Virus record (IMG/VR): IMGVR_UViG_3300028025_006023
Span: 1 to 30,631 of that record
Length of the DNA: 30,631 bases
Direction: 5' to 3' (one strand)
DNA from: a virus
Shown: piece by piece, positions 21,255-30,631 of the stretch
Layout: every line of letters begins with the position of its first letter
Position numbering within the stretch: position 1 is the first letter of the stretch
The notes under the pieces: generated by a model
What the model was told of the DNA's origin: nothing
Database searches by the model: none
The model's input: only the letters and a program-made list of their open reading frames with translations
Program-made: the position numbers and the translations under genes

Positions 21255-22447
21255 ATTTTTCCTGCCTGATTATTCACAATGGATGATAATCTTGTTACTT
21301 CTTTGCTCAGTTCTTGAATTGCTTTTATCATTGGTGCTATTAATTCAGAATATGATACTTTAAATGAACCCTGTTCATCAATTTTATATCCTCCAAATTC
21401 TAAACCAATTCTTTCAGATGTTTCCTTCAGTTCCTGAGCAATAAATCCGTGATGATATCCTGCCCGCGTTTTTGACCCATCCTTTGGATGATGAAGGACT
21501 TTTATCAAAGATGTTTCTACTTGTTTGGTAGTGATTTGTCCAGAAAACTCATCAATATTTTCTACAGTTTTAGTCTGTTTTTCTTCAACAAATTCCCTAT
21601 AATCTGCCCTGTAATCCCAGTTAAAATCCACTGGACGAAGTGCATTAATAAACGAAAGACCAAGTAAAGTATCTCTTATATTCGTCTTATCACGTAGATC
21701 AGATACACTATGTAATTCACCGTAAATATCTTTTCCATAAATATTTTTAAATTGGATACCCGACTCCCCAAGAGAATATTCCTCGTTCATTATAGGAATA
21801 ATATCACGAACTGTTGCTGTATTTGCTATATTTATTACACCACTTAAAATTATAGTACCACTTGCTACTGTGGTACCGGATAAATTAGTGGTTCCTGACA
21901 AATTTGTGGTACCGGATAAATTAGTGGTTCCTGGTAAATTAGAAATTCCATCAATAGTTATATCACCATTTAATGAAACTGTGCCGGTAGCATATAATCT
22001 AGTAGAAATTGTAGCAGTTGATACCACAAGCTGTTCTAATTCTGGTCCAATTAATGACCACCCAGTTAATTGATATACTCTTAGATTCCAAGGAGATGAT
22101 GAAGTATCTATCCAAAGGTCACCAACTGCTGGAGTTGTTGGTGCAATATCTTGAACAAATGTATTATATACTGGTTTCCAATTATCCCCAGCTCCAGTGT
22201 TTATCTTTAATATCTTATTTCCCGCATCAGTGGTATCATACCATAATTGCCCCTCCACTGGACTAGATGGCATATTTGGGCTAGAAAAATTCTCTAACAG
22301 GTGTAGGAAATTTTCTGATATCAACTCGCCGTAACCAATAGAATTCTTTCCTATTAAATAGATACTCGTTGAAGTGTTTACCGTCCCAGTAGAAACCGTT
22401 ATTGCAGTTTTAGCAGGATCGGAATAATTTACTATATATACTGACAT
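21251..22447 (-). CDS. Tail-fibre-like protein with S74 self-cleaving chaperone
   Basis: 398 residues. Shared N-terminal module (1-92: YLIGKNSIGYGE, LLENFS, GQLWYD) and second copy (about 107-133, VGDLWIDTSS). The middle contains four NL(S/P)GTT hexapeptide repeats (about 170-193). The C-terminus (about 245-398) is a peptidase S74 intramolecular chaperone: SDLRDKTNIR with Ser249 and Lys254 spaced as the catalytic dyad of endosialidase-type tips, then GFIAQEL and VSYSELIAPMIKAIQELSKEV, the helical end. In that family the domain trimerises the fibre and is cut off before the serine, leaving residues 1-248. AGGGA precedes the ATG. Overlaps its downstream neighbour by four bases (ATGA). Confidence 0.88.
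   Translation of the reverse strand: MSVYIVNYSDPAKTAITVSTGTVNTSTSIYLIGKNSIGYGELISENFLHLLENFSSPNMPSSPVEGQLWYDTTDAGNKILKINTGAGDNWKPVYNTFVQDIAPTTPAVGDLWIDTSSSPWNLRVYQLTGWSLIGPELEQLVVSTATISTRLYATGTVSLNGDITIDGISNLPGTTNLSGTTNLSGTTNLSGTTVASGTIILSGVINIANTATVRDIIPIMNEEYSLGESGIQFKNIYGKDIYGELHSVSDLRDKTNIRDTLLGLSFINALRPVDFNWDYRADYREFVEEKQTKTVENIDEFSGQITTKQVETSLIKVLHHPKDGSKTRAGYHHGFIAQELKETSERIGLEFGGYKIDEQGSFKVSYSELIAPMIKAIQELSKEVTRLSSIVNNQAGKI
21870..21941 (-). repeat. Four tandem 18-bp units
   Basis: Units starting GTGGTACCGGAT or GTGGTTCCTG alternate; the first and third are identical. They encode the NLSGTT repeats of the S74 fibre protein, in the minus-strand frame. The near-exact 36-bp periodicity suggests recent expansion or replication slippage and could vary between related phages. 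Confidence 0.8.
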
Positions 22448-22451
22448 TTTT

Positions 22452-23114
22452 TTACATCCCTGTTAGGCTTTGGATTCTAACTGTATAATCTATCTGAATC
22501 ATTCTGTTCAAGCTTTTCTGTACTGGGTGAAATATCACATGAGTAAGCAGTGGTCCTTGTCCTGTTGCGCTATATCCACGTAGTCCAAGCTCATCAAAAA
22601 CATAATCTTCATCTTGATTAGTACTATTATCAAATGGAAATTGATCTGATGGTTCACCAAAATCTAGTAAGCAGCTAACTAATACATCAGTATATGGCAT
22701 GCCAACAACGTGTCTGGTATCCATAAAATTTCTGGCAGGGTCCAAACTAGTTACACTACGACTATCAACAATCTTTGAATATGTTTGATTATATAAAGTT
22801 GATCCAATACCAGATGTGTTTGGTGTTAAGTATGTTATAATACCAGTTGGATCAATTCTACTTCCACCATTACCAAAGCTCATTTCATATATAAAACCAA
22901 TACCCTGGTTTGATATACTTTGCGCAAGAGCAATAGAAAACTGCTCGTAATGAATGGCATTACGTTTATTTACAAATACTTCATTGGTGGTGGGATCAAA
23001 AATTTTAATATGACCCTGAACAGAAATTGCTCCCTGTTCTCTGGTTTTATCATTCATAGAAGTTACTTTTTTGTCTGAAACTGGACTCTTTTTTGGTAAA
23101 TTATTGTTTTGCAT
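22452..23114 (-). CDS. Virion structural protein, probable tail/baseplate
   Basis: 220 residues, four bases from the S74 fibre gene and overlapping the giant gene by 14 bases. Basic, low-complexity N-terminus (about 1-25), then a globular domain with KIFDPTTNEVFVNKRNAIHYEQF (landmarks FDPTTNEVFVNKRNAIHYE), FGNGGSRIDPTG, and FDELGLRGY...LTHVIFHPVQKSLNR...IQIDYTVRIQS at the end. I associate this C-terminal pattern with conserved tail proteins of marine T4-like phages. The role is assigned from context: it lies between a giant structural protein and fibre genes. A late-promoter octamer sits just before its ATG. Confidence 0.65.
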   Translation of the reverse strand: MQNNNLPKKSPVSDKKVTSMNDKTREQGAISVQGHIKIFDPTTNEVFVNKRNAIHYEQFSIALAQSISNQGIGFIYEMSFGNGGSRIDPTGIITYLTPNTSGIGSTLYNQTYSKIVDSRSVTSLDPARNFMDTRHVVGMPYTDVLVSCLLDFGEPSDQFPFDNSTNQDEDYVFDELGLRGYSATGQGPLLTHVIFHPVQKSLNRMIQIDYTVRIQSLTGM

Positions 23115-26100
23115 AGTAGTATTTATCAGGAAGTGCTGCAGTGCTGCTACGAAGGAATCGGGCTTGTATAGTGTTTGCAGTCAACAAACTATCGCCATTT
23201 GCAGGGGTTGCTGGAGAAACTCCAGGTTCATACCATAATGAACTTTGCCGTTTAACCACAGTTAATTTTTTGTCGTCTTCTGGCATAAAGTTCAGTGTAA
23301 TTACATTAGTTACACCATCTATATTGAACTCTGAATTAACAACGGTGTCACTGGTATACTCACCAGAATCATATGATTTTGAAAAATCATGGGTCCACAA
23401 TAACACACCACTCGGGGTTGGTTTCCGCAATAGTGTTCCGCCATAATAAACCTCAACTTGATCATAAGTGTTAATACCCGGCTCTAGCGTAATCCCATTT
23501 CCAGCAGCGGTTGAAGTAGTAAGTATGGTATAAGACGATGTTGATGCTGATGTTATTAACGTCTGAACATATATTTTTTCCGAGAATGGAACTGTCTGAT
23601 CAGCTCCCTGATCTACTACTGTAGTGCCAATTGGATATACATATCTTGCACCTGTTCCGAGAGTTGCACGGGCCAATCGTGAAAGTATATTGCCTTGCTT
23701 AGCCATATATTCAATTCGTTCACCATTAATTAATATTATACCAGGAACTCTTTTTTCTGGGCTTGGGTCTGATAATAACGATGCATCATAAACTGATATA
23801 GATGTTGATTCAGGAGTCAATGGCTCAGTCAAGTATGTTGAATCAGCTGCACTCAGTCGCTTAAAATGAGTTCTATCAAGTACATCCCTGAACATTCTAT
23901 AGCCGATTGTTGTGTCGGATGCCAAGACATTAAATGTAGTTATAATCACTTGATCTGTGGCTGGGTATTGAATATCAGTATCAATTTTAATAGTGACTAA
24001 ATCACTTAGTACAATATAATCCATACCATTAACTAGTTTCTTGTTACCAATGTTAACCCATATATAGTTATCATTTACCACAGGGCGGGCTAGCTTATAT
24101 ATGCCACTATAATGTGAATCAAACACTTCCTGTCTCATACCAAGATTATCTTGGTTAGAGAAAGTCACAATTCTAACTCTATCTCCGGACACTAATCTAT
24201 TACGAACAAATGTTATAACAGTTCCAGAAATATAATAATCACAATCACGAAGGATGGTTATTGAAACCTCATCACCATCCGCTAAAAATCCAGAGTTAAA
24301 TGTGATGGTATCTGCTACATTATCAAGACGATAATCAATAATGTCAGTAACTTGCACTCCATTTACATATACCTCAAGCATTTTATAGTCAAAGGTGGAC
24401 GATGGATATTCATTAGTTGGATTAATATCAAATACCTTCTGATCATTTGCAACTGTATAAAAAATTGTATTTGGTGGCACTAATCTGATATTATTTACTT
24501 CAACAATTGCTTGGGAACTTTTTGACCACAAATTCTCTGGAGGCTGCTCTAGTATGAAACTTTGTCCTTCAAATATATCAACCACTTCGTTTTGTTCATG
24601 TATCTTGCTTATGTTGTCAATATTTCCTCCGAAAAACCAAGCAGAAATTGTGTTTGTGCCGGTCGTTAAATTATTTAAAAATGCTGCTCCTTGATTGTTT
24701 GTGCTTGATGCCGCGCCGAGTGTATAGTAAGTATTCTGCGATACCGTTGATGATATGCTTTTTCCGTTAACAGAAACATACGCTGAATTAATGCTAGAGA
24801 TAGATGAATTACTAAGAACTACAGCGTTTTTAACCCCCGTAACAGTGATCGTATCATTGCTTAGATATTTTTCTCCGCTAGCATTTATTATGGTTATAAG
24901 TAAAATTCCAGATTCATTTGGAGCGAATAATGTCAACGACTTTTGTGAAAGGTTAAGCTCGTAGTCAATATCTGGTGTTAATATAGCATTATTATAACTA
25001 ACAGTTATTGATCCAAGATTAACAGGAATTGCCTTTAATGTAAACACACTATCATTACTTGTGTCAGAAACACTATAACTAGTTGAGAATATATTAGCAG
25101 AACCATTATCTACTCTGGTATACACACTGATTCCCAAACTTTCTTTTAATTCTCCAGGAACAAGCTCTTCTGGTGCATGACTTGAGAATTCAGATAAGAA
25201 AGAATCACCATCAACAGTAATATCTTCTGGATTAATTCCAAGTGCGGTTAACAATACACTATTTGTCCCAGTTGTCCATGTACCCCCATCAATAACTGTA
25301 TCAAGCTTTGCGGTATTGTCTGAGTCTTCCCAAAATACACTACCAAATGGCAATTGATCCCAGTTGGAAGAGTAGTCAAATGGCAATGTTAATAATTGTG
25401 TACCAGGATAGTCTATTCCTTTCATCACCTGACTTAAATCTACCCCTGGCATTCCTGGGCGAGGATTATAATAATCAAGAATTCTGTCTGCAGCGTTATA
25501 TAGTTCTATACTCTTATCATAGTATACTACCACCGATGTTGAACTATTTGGATCTATAAATTTTAATCGTGTACCTATTGTTATAACATCGGTAGTGGGT
25601 GGACTGACCTGAACATAATACATATTAGCATAACTTGATATATTTGTTACTGTTGTTACGCCGATTGATGTTTGTCCGAAGGAAACAACACTACCAATAG
25701 TAATACCAGATGTCGTGCTTATATATAAAAATGTTGTGTTTGGCTCTGCTTGTTTAATTACATCAGCAGTTGCAGCCAATATCTTATTTGGAACAACACC
25801 ATCAGCTATCACAATATCACTAAATTGCTTAGTATATGTCTTGCCAAGTTGTTTTGGATCAATATATTGATCTGTATAATTTCTAACAGAGAATTGATCT
25901 GGTAATAGTTTAATACCCTGAACATATACAGATAAAGAATCTTTATCTGGGCTTATAGATGGTTGAGCCGCCCAAACTAGGTTGAATGTATCGATATATC
26001 CATCAGTAATAAAATTATCTATCACTGATTTGTTAGCTATTTCTCTACCCCTAGAAATTCTGTCAAAACGCAATCCAATAAGATTATTTCTAGTTGTGTT

Positions 26101-29100
26101 ATTTTTCAGAACAGCATATGCACGCGCTGGATCTGCCATAGTTGCATCACCACCCCCAGTAATAACTACTGATGGTGTTTTCGTATACCCACTTCCAGCG
26201 TCAACTAATAATATTGAATAAATCTTACCAAAGGACACGTATGCCTTTGCAACTGCGGGCCGTGTAACTACATCACCGGGTGCAGCAATAATATTCACAT
26301 TCGGGATAGTTCGGTATCCACTTCCAGGATGTGAAACATCAATTCTATCAACACTGAACTTGTAGTTTTCATACCATTGACTGTAAGGATATGTTGATAT
26401 TTGCTCAGAATCTAATGTTATTATCTCAAATTTGCCTGTTTCCTTGTTATATGTTGATGGGATATCAAAATCTGTGGCACCAGAATCATATTGCTCAAGA
26501 TAATCATAAACAGTATTAAAGTTTCTAACCTGTGTCCTGTATGGTTTTACTTCAGCCAAATAGTCTTCATAATATTTGCTATTTTGAAATTTGTATACAG
26601 GCCGTTGATCTAAAGATCCAGCAATATTTCTGGCATTAATAAATGATGTTTTAAATGCCCAGTCTATTGTTTTTTGTTCAGTCAGCGAATACTTTACGGC
26701 AGAGAAGAATAGCTTATTCCAAGTTGCCTTAAATTCTGCAATAAAAATATCATCTTTCAATGCAAATAGAATATTCTCTGTTTCTATATCTGGTGTTTGG
26801 TCAAATAATGTTTGATCAAACGGTGCATTCTGATCATATCCATATTGAGAATTTATTATATCCCAAATGGAATCGTTGATCCTTAATGTACCACGCTCGC
26901 TATAAACAATATTATATTGATTATTAAATGTTCCTGGTGCTGTGCTAACTTTCTCCAAAATTATGAATCTACCATCACCGGAATTCAATACTTTAACATA
27001 CTGTCCAGTCTCTGGTGATAATGATTCTAATGAATATGTCGCATCAACTGTTGCGTAATAAGTTTGCAATGGATTAAAGCTTGGTGTTTTCCAGTCTGTG
27101 TAATTCCAATACAGTGGGGTATTATATTTTTGAACTTGTATCTTTGTCCAATCTCCACTATCTCGTATATACTGGCTCCACTTATTTGCAGATGTACTAT
27201 CTGAAGACACTAGAGCAGTATAAGGCCGTATTTGCAAATCAGGAGTATCATTCATTGGCAACCCTGAATTTAAAACTTGAATTTCTACGATAGTTCCATT
27301 ATTATCTACAAAGGATTTAATAACGGCAGTTTCATTATTTGAAACACGAATTGCTGGCCCAACCCAACGGTCTGGATTACTACTTAATTTAAATAGTCGT
27401 CCATACCCAATACCACCATTAGAAATGGTGATTGTAGCAGTAGAAATGATGCCTGTTGCTGTATTTGCAACAGCTATTAATGTAGCTGGGGTAAATCCAG
27501 TTAAACTCACAGTGTCTAGATAGGTCTCGTCATCAACAACTATATCATATCCACCATCAAATGAATCTGGAACTGGGTCCTGACTCTGTAATCTAGTAAT
27601 ATCACGTAATTCAGCTATTCGGTTATTCGCGAGTTCTGTATTAGCACATGTTATAAAATTACGCAATGCCTGCCTACGATCAACAAACATACTCTGTCTT
27701 GGTCTAATATCAATTCCATACCGCATTTTTTCTGGAATACTGGTATCTGGAACTAAATTGCCAAGTTTATCATGACCAAGTAAACTATCAAATAGCTTAT
27801 TAGTAATCATAGGAGTTGGTTCACTAGCTGGGTCACCCTCGCCAATCAACAACCACTCGGTATGTTTATTTACAGAATTATCAATTTCATCATATTGCAG
27901 ATTTAATCTAACTCTGGTGTTTATCAATGTTGGCTTGATATTTGTGAATGATAATGCATTTTTTGATAGGAATGCTGCATATTTGAATCCCATAGATTTT
28001 GGATTCTGAAGCAGAGAAGAAACCTCAAACGCACTAATCCTACGTTTAGTAGAATCTGGAACAACAACCTTATTTTTTACCCAATAATAATAAACATTGG
28101 TAAATAATCCAGAAATTGAATCGTAATATTGTCCAACACTGAGTACACTGTCATCTGCATGTTTTGGTTGGCCGCTAATACCTAGTGCAAGGCCTTCATT
28201 TGTATCTGCAAGTATTGCCCACTGACTAGGTAAATATTCAGATTTTACCCATTCATATATATCCACAGAGCTTCCTGGGAATATATTACCCCAAACATTC
28301 TTTCTATATTTTAATTCACCTTGCTCATACCACATATACTTAACAGTAGATAGATCCCACCATAGCTCGCCAACATGTTCATTCATCCAACTTATTGATA
28401 AGTCAGTTGTTACAGCTACGGTGCCTATACTATATATTGCTGGATCAAATGCTGTCTTAAATTTTAATTCTTGATCAGAAATCCCTGGTAATCTTCCCTT
28501 CACAGGATCGATAATATCTACATAATCTAAAATCGTATCGTAAAGTGAATCTATTGTTACTGCTCGTTTTATTTTATTAAGATCAATTAAATCTTCCTGA
28601 GTTCTAAACTCCATCCAGCTATCATACGTGGAATCCATCCGGTGATATGTAAATACCGACCCACTTGTATACAAATTATCACCGATTATATTTTCTGGTG
28701 CACCAACATATACAGCATCATTTTTTAACAGAACGCTAGCTCCGTAATTACTGCCATCTGTTACACTATTATTAAATAGTTCTCGCGCAAGTACAAATTT
28801 ATCACCATGACGATCATAGGTATATGCAGTGCCAGAATCAGATATGATTTCTCCTACATTGGTTGATTCTGAGTCAAAAGTTGTAACACCACCGTCAAAT
28901 GTTATTCCTGAATACAAATTATCACCAACACAAGTAACCACTAATGACGTGGCCATTGGATTTGCGCTAACTGATTTACCAAATTTTAAACCAGTATCTG
29001 TTGACGGATTACTTAAAATCTGTGAAAACACAAATTGACCGCTCTCATACTTATAAATCACTACTTTTCCTGGTTTTGTATCATAAGTATCGGCGTTTAC

Positions 29101-30631
29101 TGAAGTGGCAAACAAATATGAACCATCTTGGCTCACAAATATATCTGCGCCAAACATATCATCATCTTTGAAAATTCCAGATAATTCCGTGGATGTTGGA
29201 ATCAGTGTTTGTAAATATGAATAATTTGTAGTCTGAGTAGAAGTAAATACATAAACAGCTCCCATTGCACTATTAGTCCCAGGAGCTGATATAGCAACAA
29301 CAGTACCATCACCACTACCAGATATCTTATATCCAAACAAATCTCCAGTAGCCAAGGTTGAAGTAGTAAGAGTTTGGGTTGAAGAAACAGATGATGATGT
29401 TGTTGTTGATAATAAATTATAAACAAAGACTATACCAGTGGAAGTATTCTGACCAGGAGCAGAAATTAAAAGATTATGAGATTGTTTTGATGTCAGTAAA
29501 ATACTCTGACCAAAATGTGAATAATCTTGTGGATATTGACTGGTCAAAACTGCATAATCATTAACTTTTGCTGGGGAGAATTCTCTATTAAAACCAGAAA
29601 TCTTTACTAACCCAGCCTCGGATGAAGTAGTTATTGAATTTACATTCCTAGCAAATCTAGTATTACCAGCTAAGTCTGCACGAATGTTTCCAGCCAACGG
29701 AGCCCCAGCTATGACTATATCATTTGTTACATCATATGCTAATGAATATCCAAATCCAATTGTTCCGGAACCAGAATAGTAATAATTAGTTGTAGTATTT
29801 ACGGAATAACCAGTGACTGTTTCATAGTTGTTATTATTTTTAGAACGAATGAATACACGGCCAGTACCGTACTGTATATTTTCATTATCATAATAGGTTG
29901 GAGCTGATATAATAAATTGATTGCTACCCTCAGGTGATACAATTGTATATCCAAATTTTTGTTGAGATATTGTATTATCAATCTCTATCGATGGGCCATC
30001 GTTATAGTTATCTACCTTCTTATATACAGACCACTTAGAATTGCTATTAAGATTGACCCACATCTTTTCGTCAAACTTGATATCAGCCAAGTATGGATAA
30101 TCTTCTAGATCATCAAACGTGTTAAAACGTGAAGATACAAACTTAAATAATTGTCCAGGAGCTTCTACATCTGCAGCAGAGACAAATGAGGTAGAAACCG
30201 TAAACTGTGTTGGTGTAGGAATGCCAGTAATAACATATACCCCGTTGACTTCTGGATACATGCGAGTAACAGATATTATATCACCAACTGACAATTTGTG
30301 AGAAATATCTGTAGTAAATGTCATCTCTATACCAGGAGAATTTATTACAACATTTATAACACTTGGCGAAAGTTTAGTATATCGTAGTACATCCCAATCA
30401 TTATTCCCAACAAAACCAACCCATATAGTATCACCTTCTACTATGCTAGTGAGATCGGCAATATCTAAAATTCCAGCCATTGTTAATGATGTCGCTGATA
30501 TATCATCAATTCTGACAAACCCAGCAGTCGGTAAAACTAAGTTATTATCTTGATAAGTACCAGGATATGTTTCAAATACATCAGAAGGATTATAATTCTT
30601 TGGAAATATTGAGATATCAGTTGGCGTTATA
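23101..30631 (-). CDS. Giant baseplate/tail structural protein with FG-GAP propeller (start outside window)
   Basis: At least 2,510 codons. An ATG at 30480 is the first start codon visible, but the frame stays open for another 50 codons to the window edge without a stop (reading LVLPTAGFVRIDDISAT just before it), so the true start lies to the right. Residues counted from that ATG: about 176-613 contain seven FG-GAP-like units, each with FG(x)S, then ISAP/VGAP-type and G-x-V-x-x-Y strands, fitting a seven-blade beta-propeller. Further on are glycine motifs SGYTKTPSVVITGG, beta-sandwich segments with YVNGVQVTD and YVQGIKLLPD, and ILINGERIEYMAKQGN near the end. No catalytic site was seen. Similar giant proteins occur in marine myovirus tail regions; baseplate or fibre hub is the inferred role. 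Confidence 0.8.
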   Translation of the reverse strand, partial: ITPTDISIFPKNYNPSDVFETYPGTYQDNNLVLPTAGFVRIDDISATSLTMAGILDIADLTSIVEGDTIWVGFVGNNDWDVLRYTKLSPSVINVVINSPGIEMTFTTDISHKLSVGDIISVTRMYPEVNGVYVITGIPTPTQFTVSTSFVSAADVEAPGQLFKFVSSRFNTFDDLEDYPYLADIKFDEKMWVNLNSNSKWSVYKKVDNYNDGPSIEIDNTISQQKFGYTIVSPEGSNQFIISAPTYYDNENIQYGTGRVFIRSKNNNNYETVTGYSVNTTTNYYYSGSGTIGFGYSLAYDVTNDIVIAGAPLAGNIRADLAGNTRFARNVNSITTSSEAGLVKISGFNREFSPAKVNDYAVLTSQYPQDYSHFGQSILLTSKQSHNLLISAPGQNTSTGIVFVYNLLSTTTSSSVSSTQTLTTSTLATGDLFGYKISGSGDGTVVAISAPGTNSAMGAVYVFTSTQTTNYSYLQTLIPTSTELSGIFKDDDMFGADIFVSQDGSYLFATSVNADTYDTKPGKVVIYKYESGQFVFSQILSNPSTDTGLKFGKSVSANPMATSLVVTCVGDNLYSGITFDGGVTTFDSESTNVGEIISDSGTAYTYDRHGDKFVLARELFNNSVTDGSNYGASVLLKNDAVYVGAPENIIGDNLYTSGSVFTYHRMDSTYDSWMEFRTQEDLIDLNKIKRAVTIDSLYDTILDYVDIIDPVKGRLPGISDQELKFKTAFDPAIYSIGTVAVTTDLSISWMNEHVGELWWDLSTVKYMWYEQGELKYRKNVWGNIFPGSSVDIYEWVKSEYLPSQWAILADTNEGLALGISGQPKHADDSVLSVGQYYDSISGLFTNVYYYWVKNKVVVPDSTKRRISAFEVSSLLQNPKSMGFKYAAFLSKNALSFTNIKPTLINTRVRLNLQYDEIDNSVNKHTEWLLIGEGDPASEPTPMITNKLFDSLLGHDKLGNLVPDTSIPEKMRYGIDIRPRQSMFVDRRQALRNFITCANTELANNRIAELRDITRLQSQDPVPDSFDGGYDIVVDDETYLDTVSLTGFTPATLIAVANTATGIISTATITISNGGIGYGRLFKLSSNPDRWVGPAIRVSNNETAVIKSFVDNNGTIVEIQVLNSGLPMNDTPDLQIRPYTALVSSDSTSANKWSQYIRDSGDWTKIQVQKYNTPLYWNYTDWKTPSFNPLQTYYATVDATYSLESLSPETGQYVKVLNSGDGRFIILEKVSTAPGTFNNQYNIVYSERGTLRINDSIWDIINSQYGYDQNAPFDQTLFDQTPDIETENILFALKDDIFIAEFKATWNKLFFSAVKYSLTEQKTIDWAFKTSFINARNIAGSLDQRPVYKFQNSKYYEDYLAEVKPYRTQVRNFNTVYDYLEQYDSGATDFDIPSTYNKETGKFEIITLDSEQISTYPYSQWYENYKFSVDRIDVSHPGSGYRTIPNVNIIAAPGDVVTRPAVAKAYVSFGKIYSILLVDAGSGYTKTPSVVITGGGDATMADPARAYAVLKNNTTRNNLIGLRFDRISRGREIANKSVIDNFITDGYIDTFNLVWAAQPSISPDKDSLSVYVQGIKLLPDQFSVRNYTDQYIDPKQLGKTYTKQFSDIVIADGVVPNKILAATADVIKQAEPNTTFLYISTTSGITIGSVVSFGQTSIGVTTVTNISSYANMYYVQVSPPTTDVITIGTRLKFIDPNSSTSVVVYYDKSIELYNAADRILDYYNPRPGMPGVDLSQVMKGIDYPGTQLLTLPFDYSSNWDQLPFGSVFWEDSDNTAKLDTVIDGGTWTTGTNSVLLTALGINPEDITVDGDSFLSEFSSHAPEELVPGELKESLGISVYTRVDNGSANIFSTSYSVSDTSNDSVFTLKAIPVNLGSITVSYNNAILTPDIDYELNLSQKSLTLFAPNESGILLITIINASGEKYLSNDTITVTGVKNAVVLSNSSISSINSAYVSVNGKSISSTVSQNTYYTLGAASSTNNQGAAFLNNLTTGTNTISAWFFGGNIDNISKIHEQNEVVDIFEGQSFILEQPPENLWSKSSQAIVEVNNIRLVPPNTIFYTVANDQKVFDINPTNEYPSSTFDYKMLEVYVNGVQVTDIIDYRLDNVADTITFNSGFLADGDEVSITILRDCDYYISGTVITFVRNRLVSGDRVRIVTFSNQDNLGMRQEVFDSHYSGIYKLARPVVNDNYIWVNIGNKKLVNGMDYIVLSDLVTIKIDTDIQYPATDQVIITTFNVLASDTTIGYRMFRDVLDRTHFKRLSAADSTYLTEPLTPESTSISVYDASLLSDPSPEKRVPGIILINGERIEYMAKQGNILSRLARATLGTGARYVYPIGTTVVDQGADQTVPFSEKIYVQTLITSASTSSYTILTTSTAAGNGITLEPGINTYDQVEVYYGGTLLRKPTPSGVLLWTHDFSKSYDSGEYTSDTVVNSEFNIDGVTNVITLNFMPEDDKKLTVVKRQSSLWYEPGVSPATPANGDSLLTANTIQARFLRSSTAALPDKYYYAKQ
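23120..23127 (-). promoter_or_regulatory. Possible late promoter GATAAATA, minus strand
   Basis: GATAAATA reads on the minus strand within codons for the end (PDKYYYAKQ) of the giant gene. T4 geometry would place the start at about 23114, exactly the A of the ATG of the 220-aa gene, so this RNA would be leaderless. It may be coincidence of coding sequence; it is the only GATAAATA I found on this strand. Confidence 0.4.

Overview
The window is a 30.6 kb piece of a T4-like tailed phage (myovirus) genome of the environmental/marine type. The evidence is a family B DNA polymerase (gp43 type) followed directly by a sliding clamp (gp45 type), a phage 5'-3' exo/flap nuclease, a DsbA-like small DNA-binding protein, a dihydrofolate reductase-thymidylate synthase pair, many small conserved phage genes, T4-type late promoters (NATAAATA), and an opposite-strand block of tail-fibre and giant baseplate-like genes. 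The DNA is AT-rich and very densely coded, with no gap above about 120 bases. No tRNA, rRNA, CRISPR or insertion sequence was seen. No photosynthesis gene is present, so the host cannot be named from this window.

Layout. (1) 1-3852, plus strand: the end of one gene, then a late operon of six genes (165-3830). It starts at a GATAAATA late promoter embedded in a hairpin and ends at an intrinsic terminator. The last five genes start with short hydrophobic/acidic leaders resembling the capsid-targeting sequences of T4 internal head proteins. (2) 3859-8316: replication block behind two textbook host sigma-70 promoters. It holds a DsbA-like protein, a small membrane protein, DNA polymerase and sliding clamp, then a small gene that looks like a tail-type module. 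(3) 8347-12119: small conserved genes, a short nucleotide-sugar dehydrogenase and the flap nuclease. It ends with a second late promoter-in-hairpin gene and an intrinsic terminator buried inside the next coding region. (4) 12116-14543: a third sigma-70 promoter driving a MoxR-type AAA ATPase plus a metallopeptidase-like/VWA protein. (5) 14549-17007: a late promoter, three small conserved genes, DHFR and thymidylate synthase. (6) 17008-30631, minus strand: four tail-fibre-like proteins sharing N-terminal modules but ending differently, a 220-aa virion protein, and a giant structural protein (at least 2,510 codons in the window) that runs off the right edge and carries a seven-blade FG-GAP-type propeller.

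How it fits together. Host-type promoters (TTGACA/TTGCAC, exactly 17 bp, TACAAT/TATACT) would feed the replication and AAA/VWA genes early. GATAAATA/TATAAATA promoters would feed structural genes late. At two late promoters the predicted start site lies inside a hairpin that would hide the ribosome site only in read-through RNA. This is the logic known for T4 genes e, soc and 49. The nucleotide genes supply dTMP for replication, and the minus-strand block builds the adsorption apparatus.
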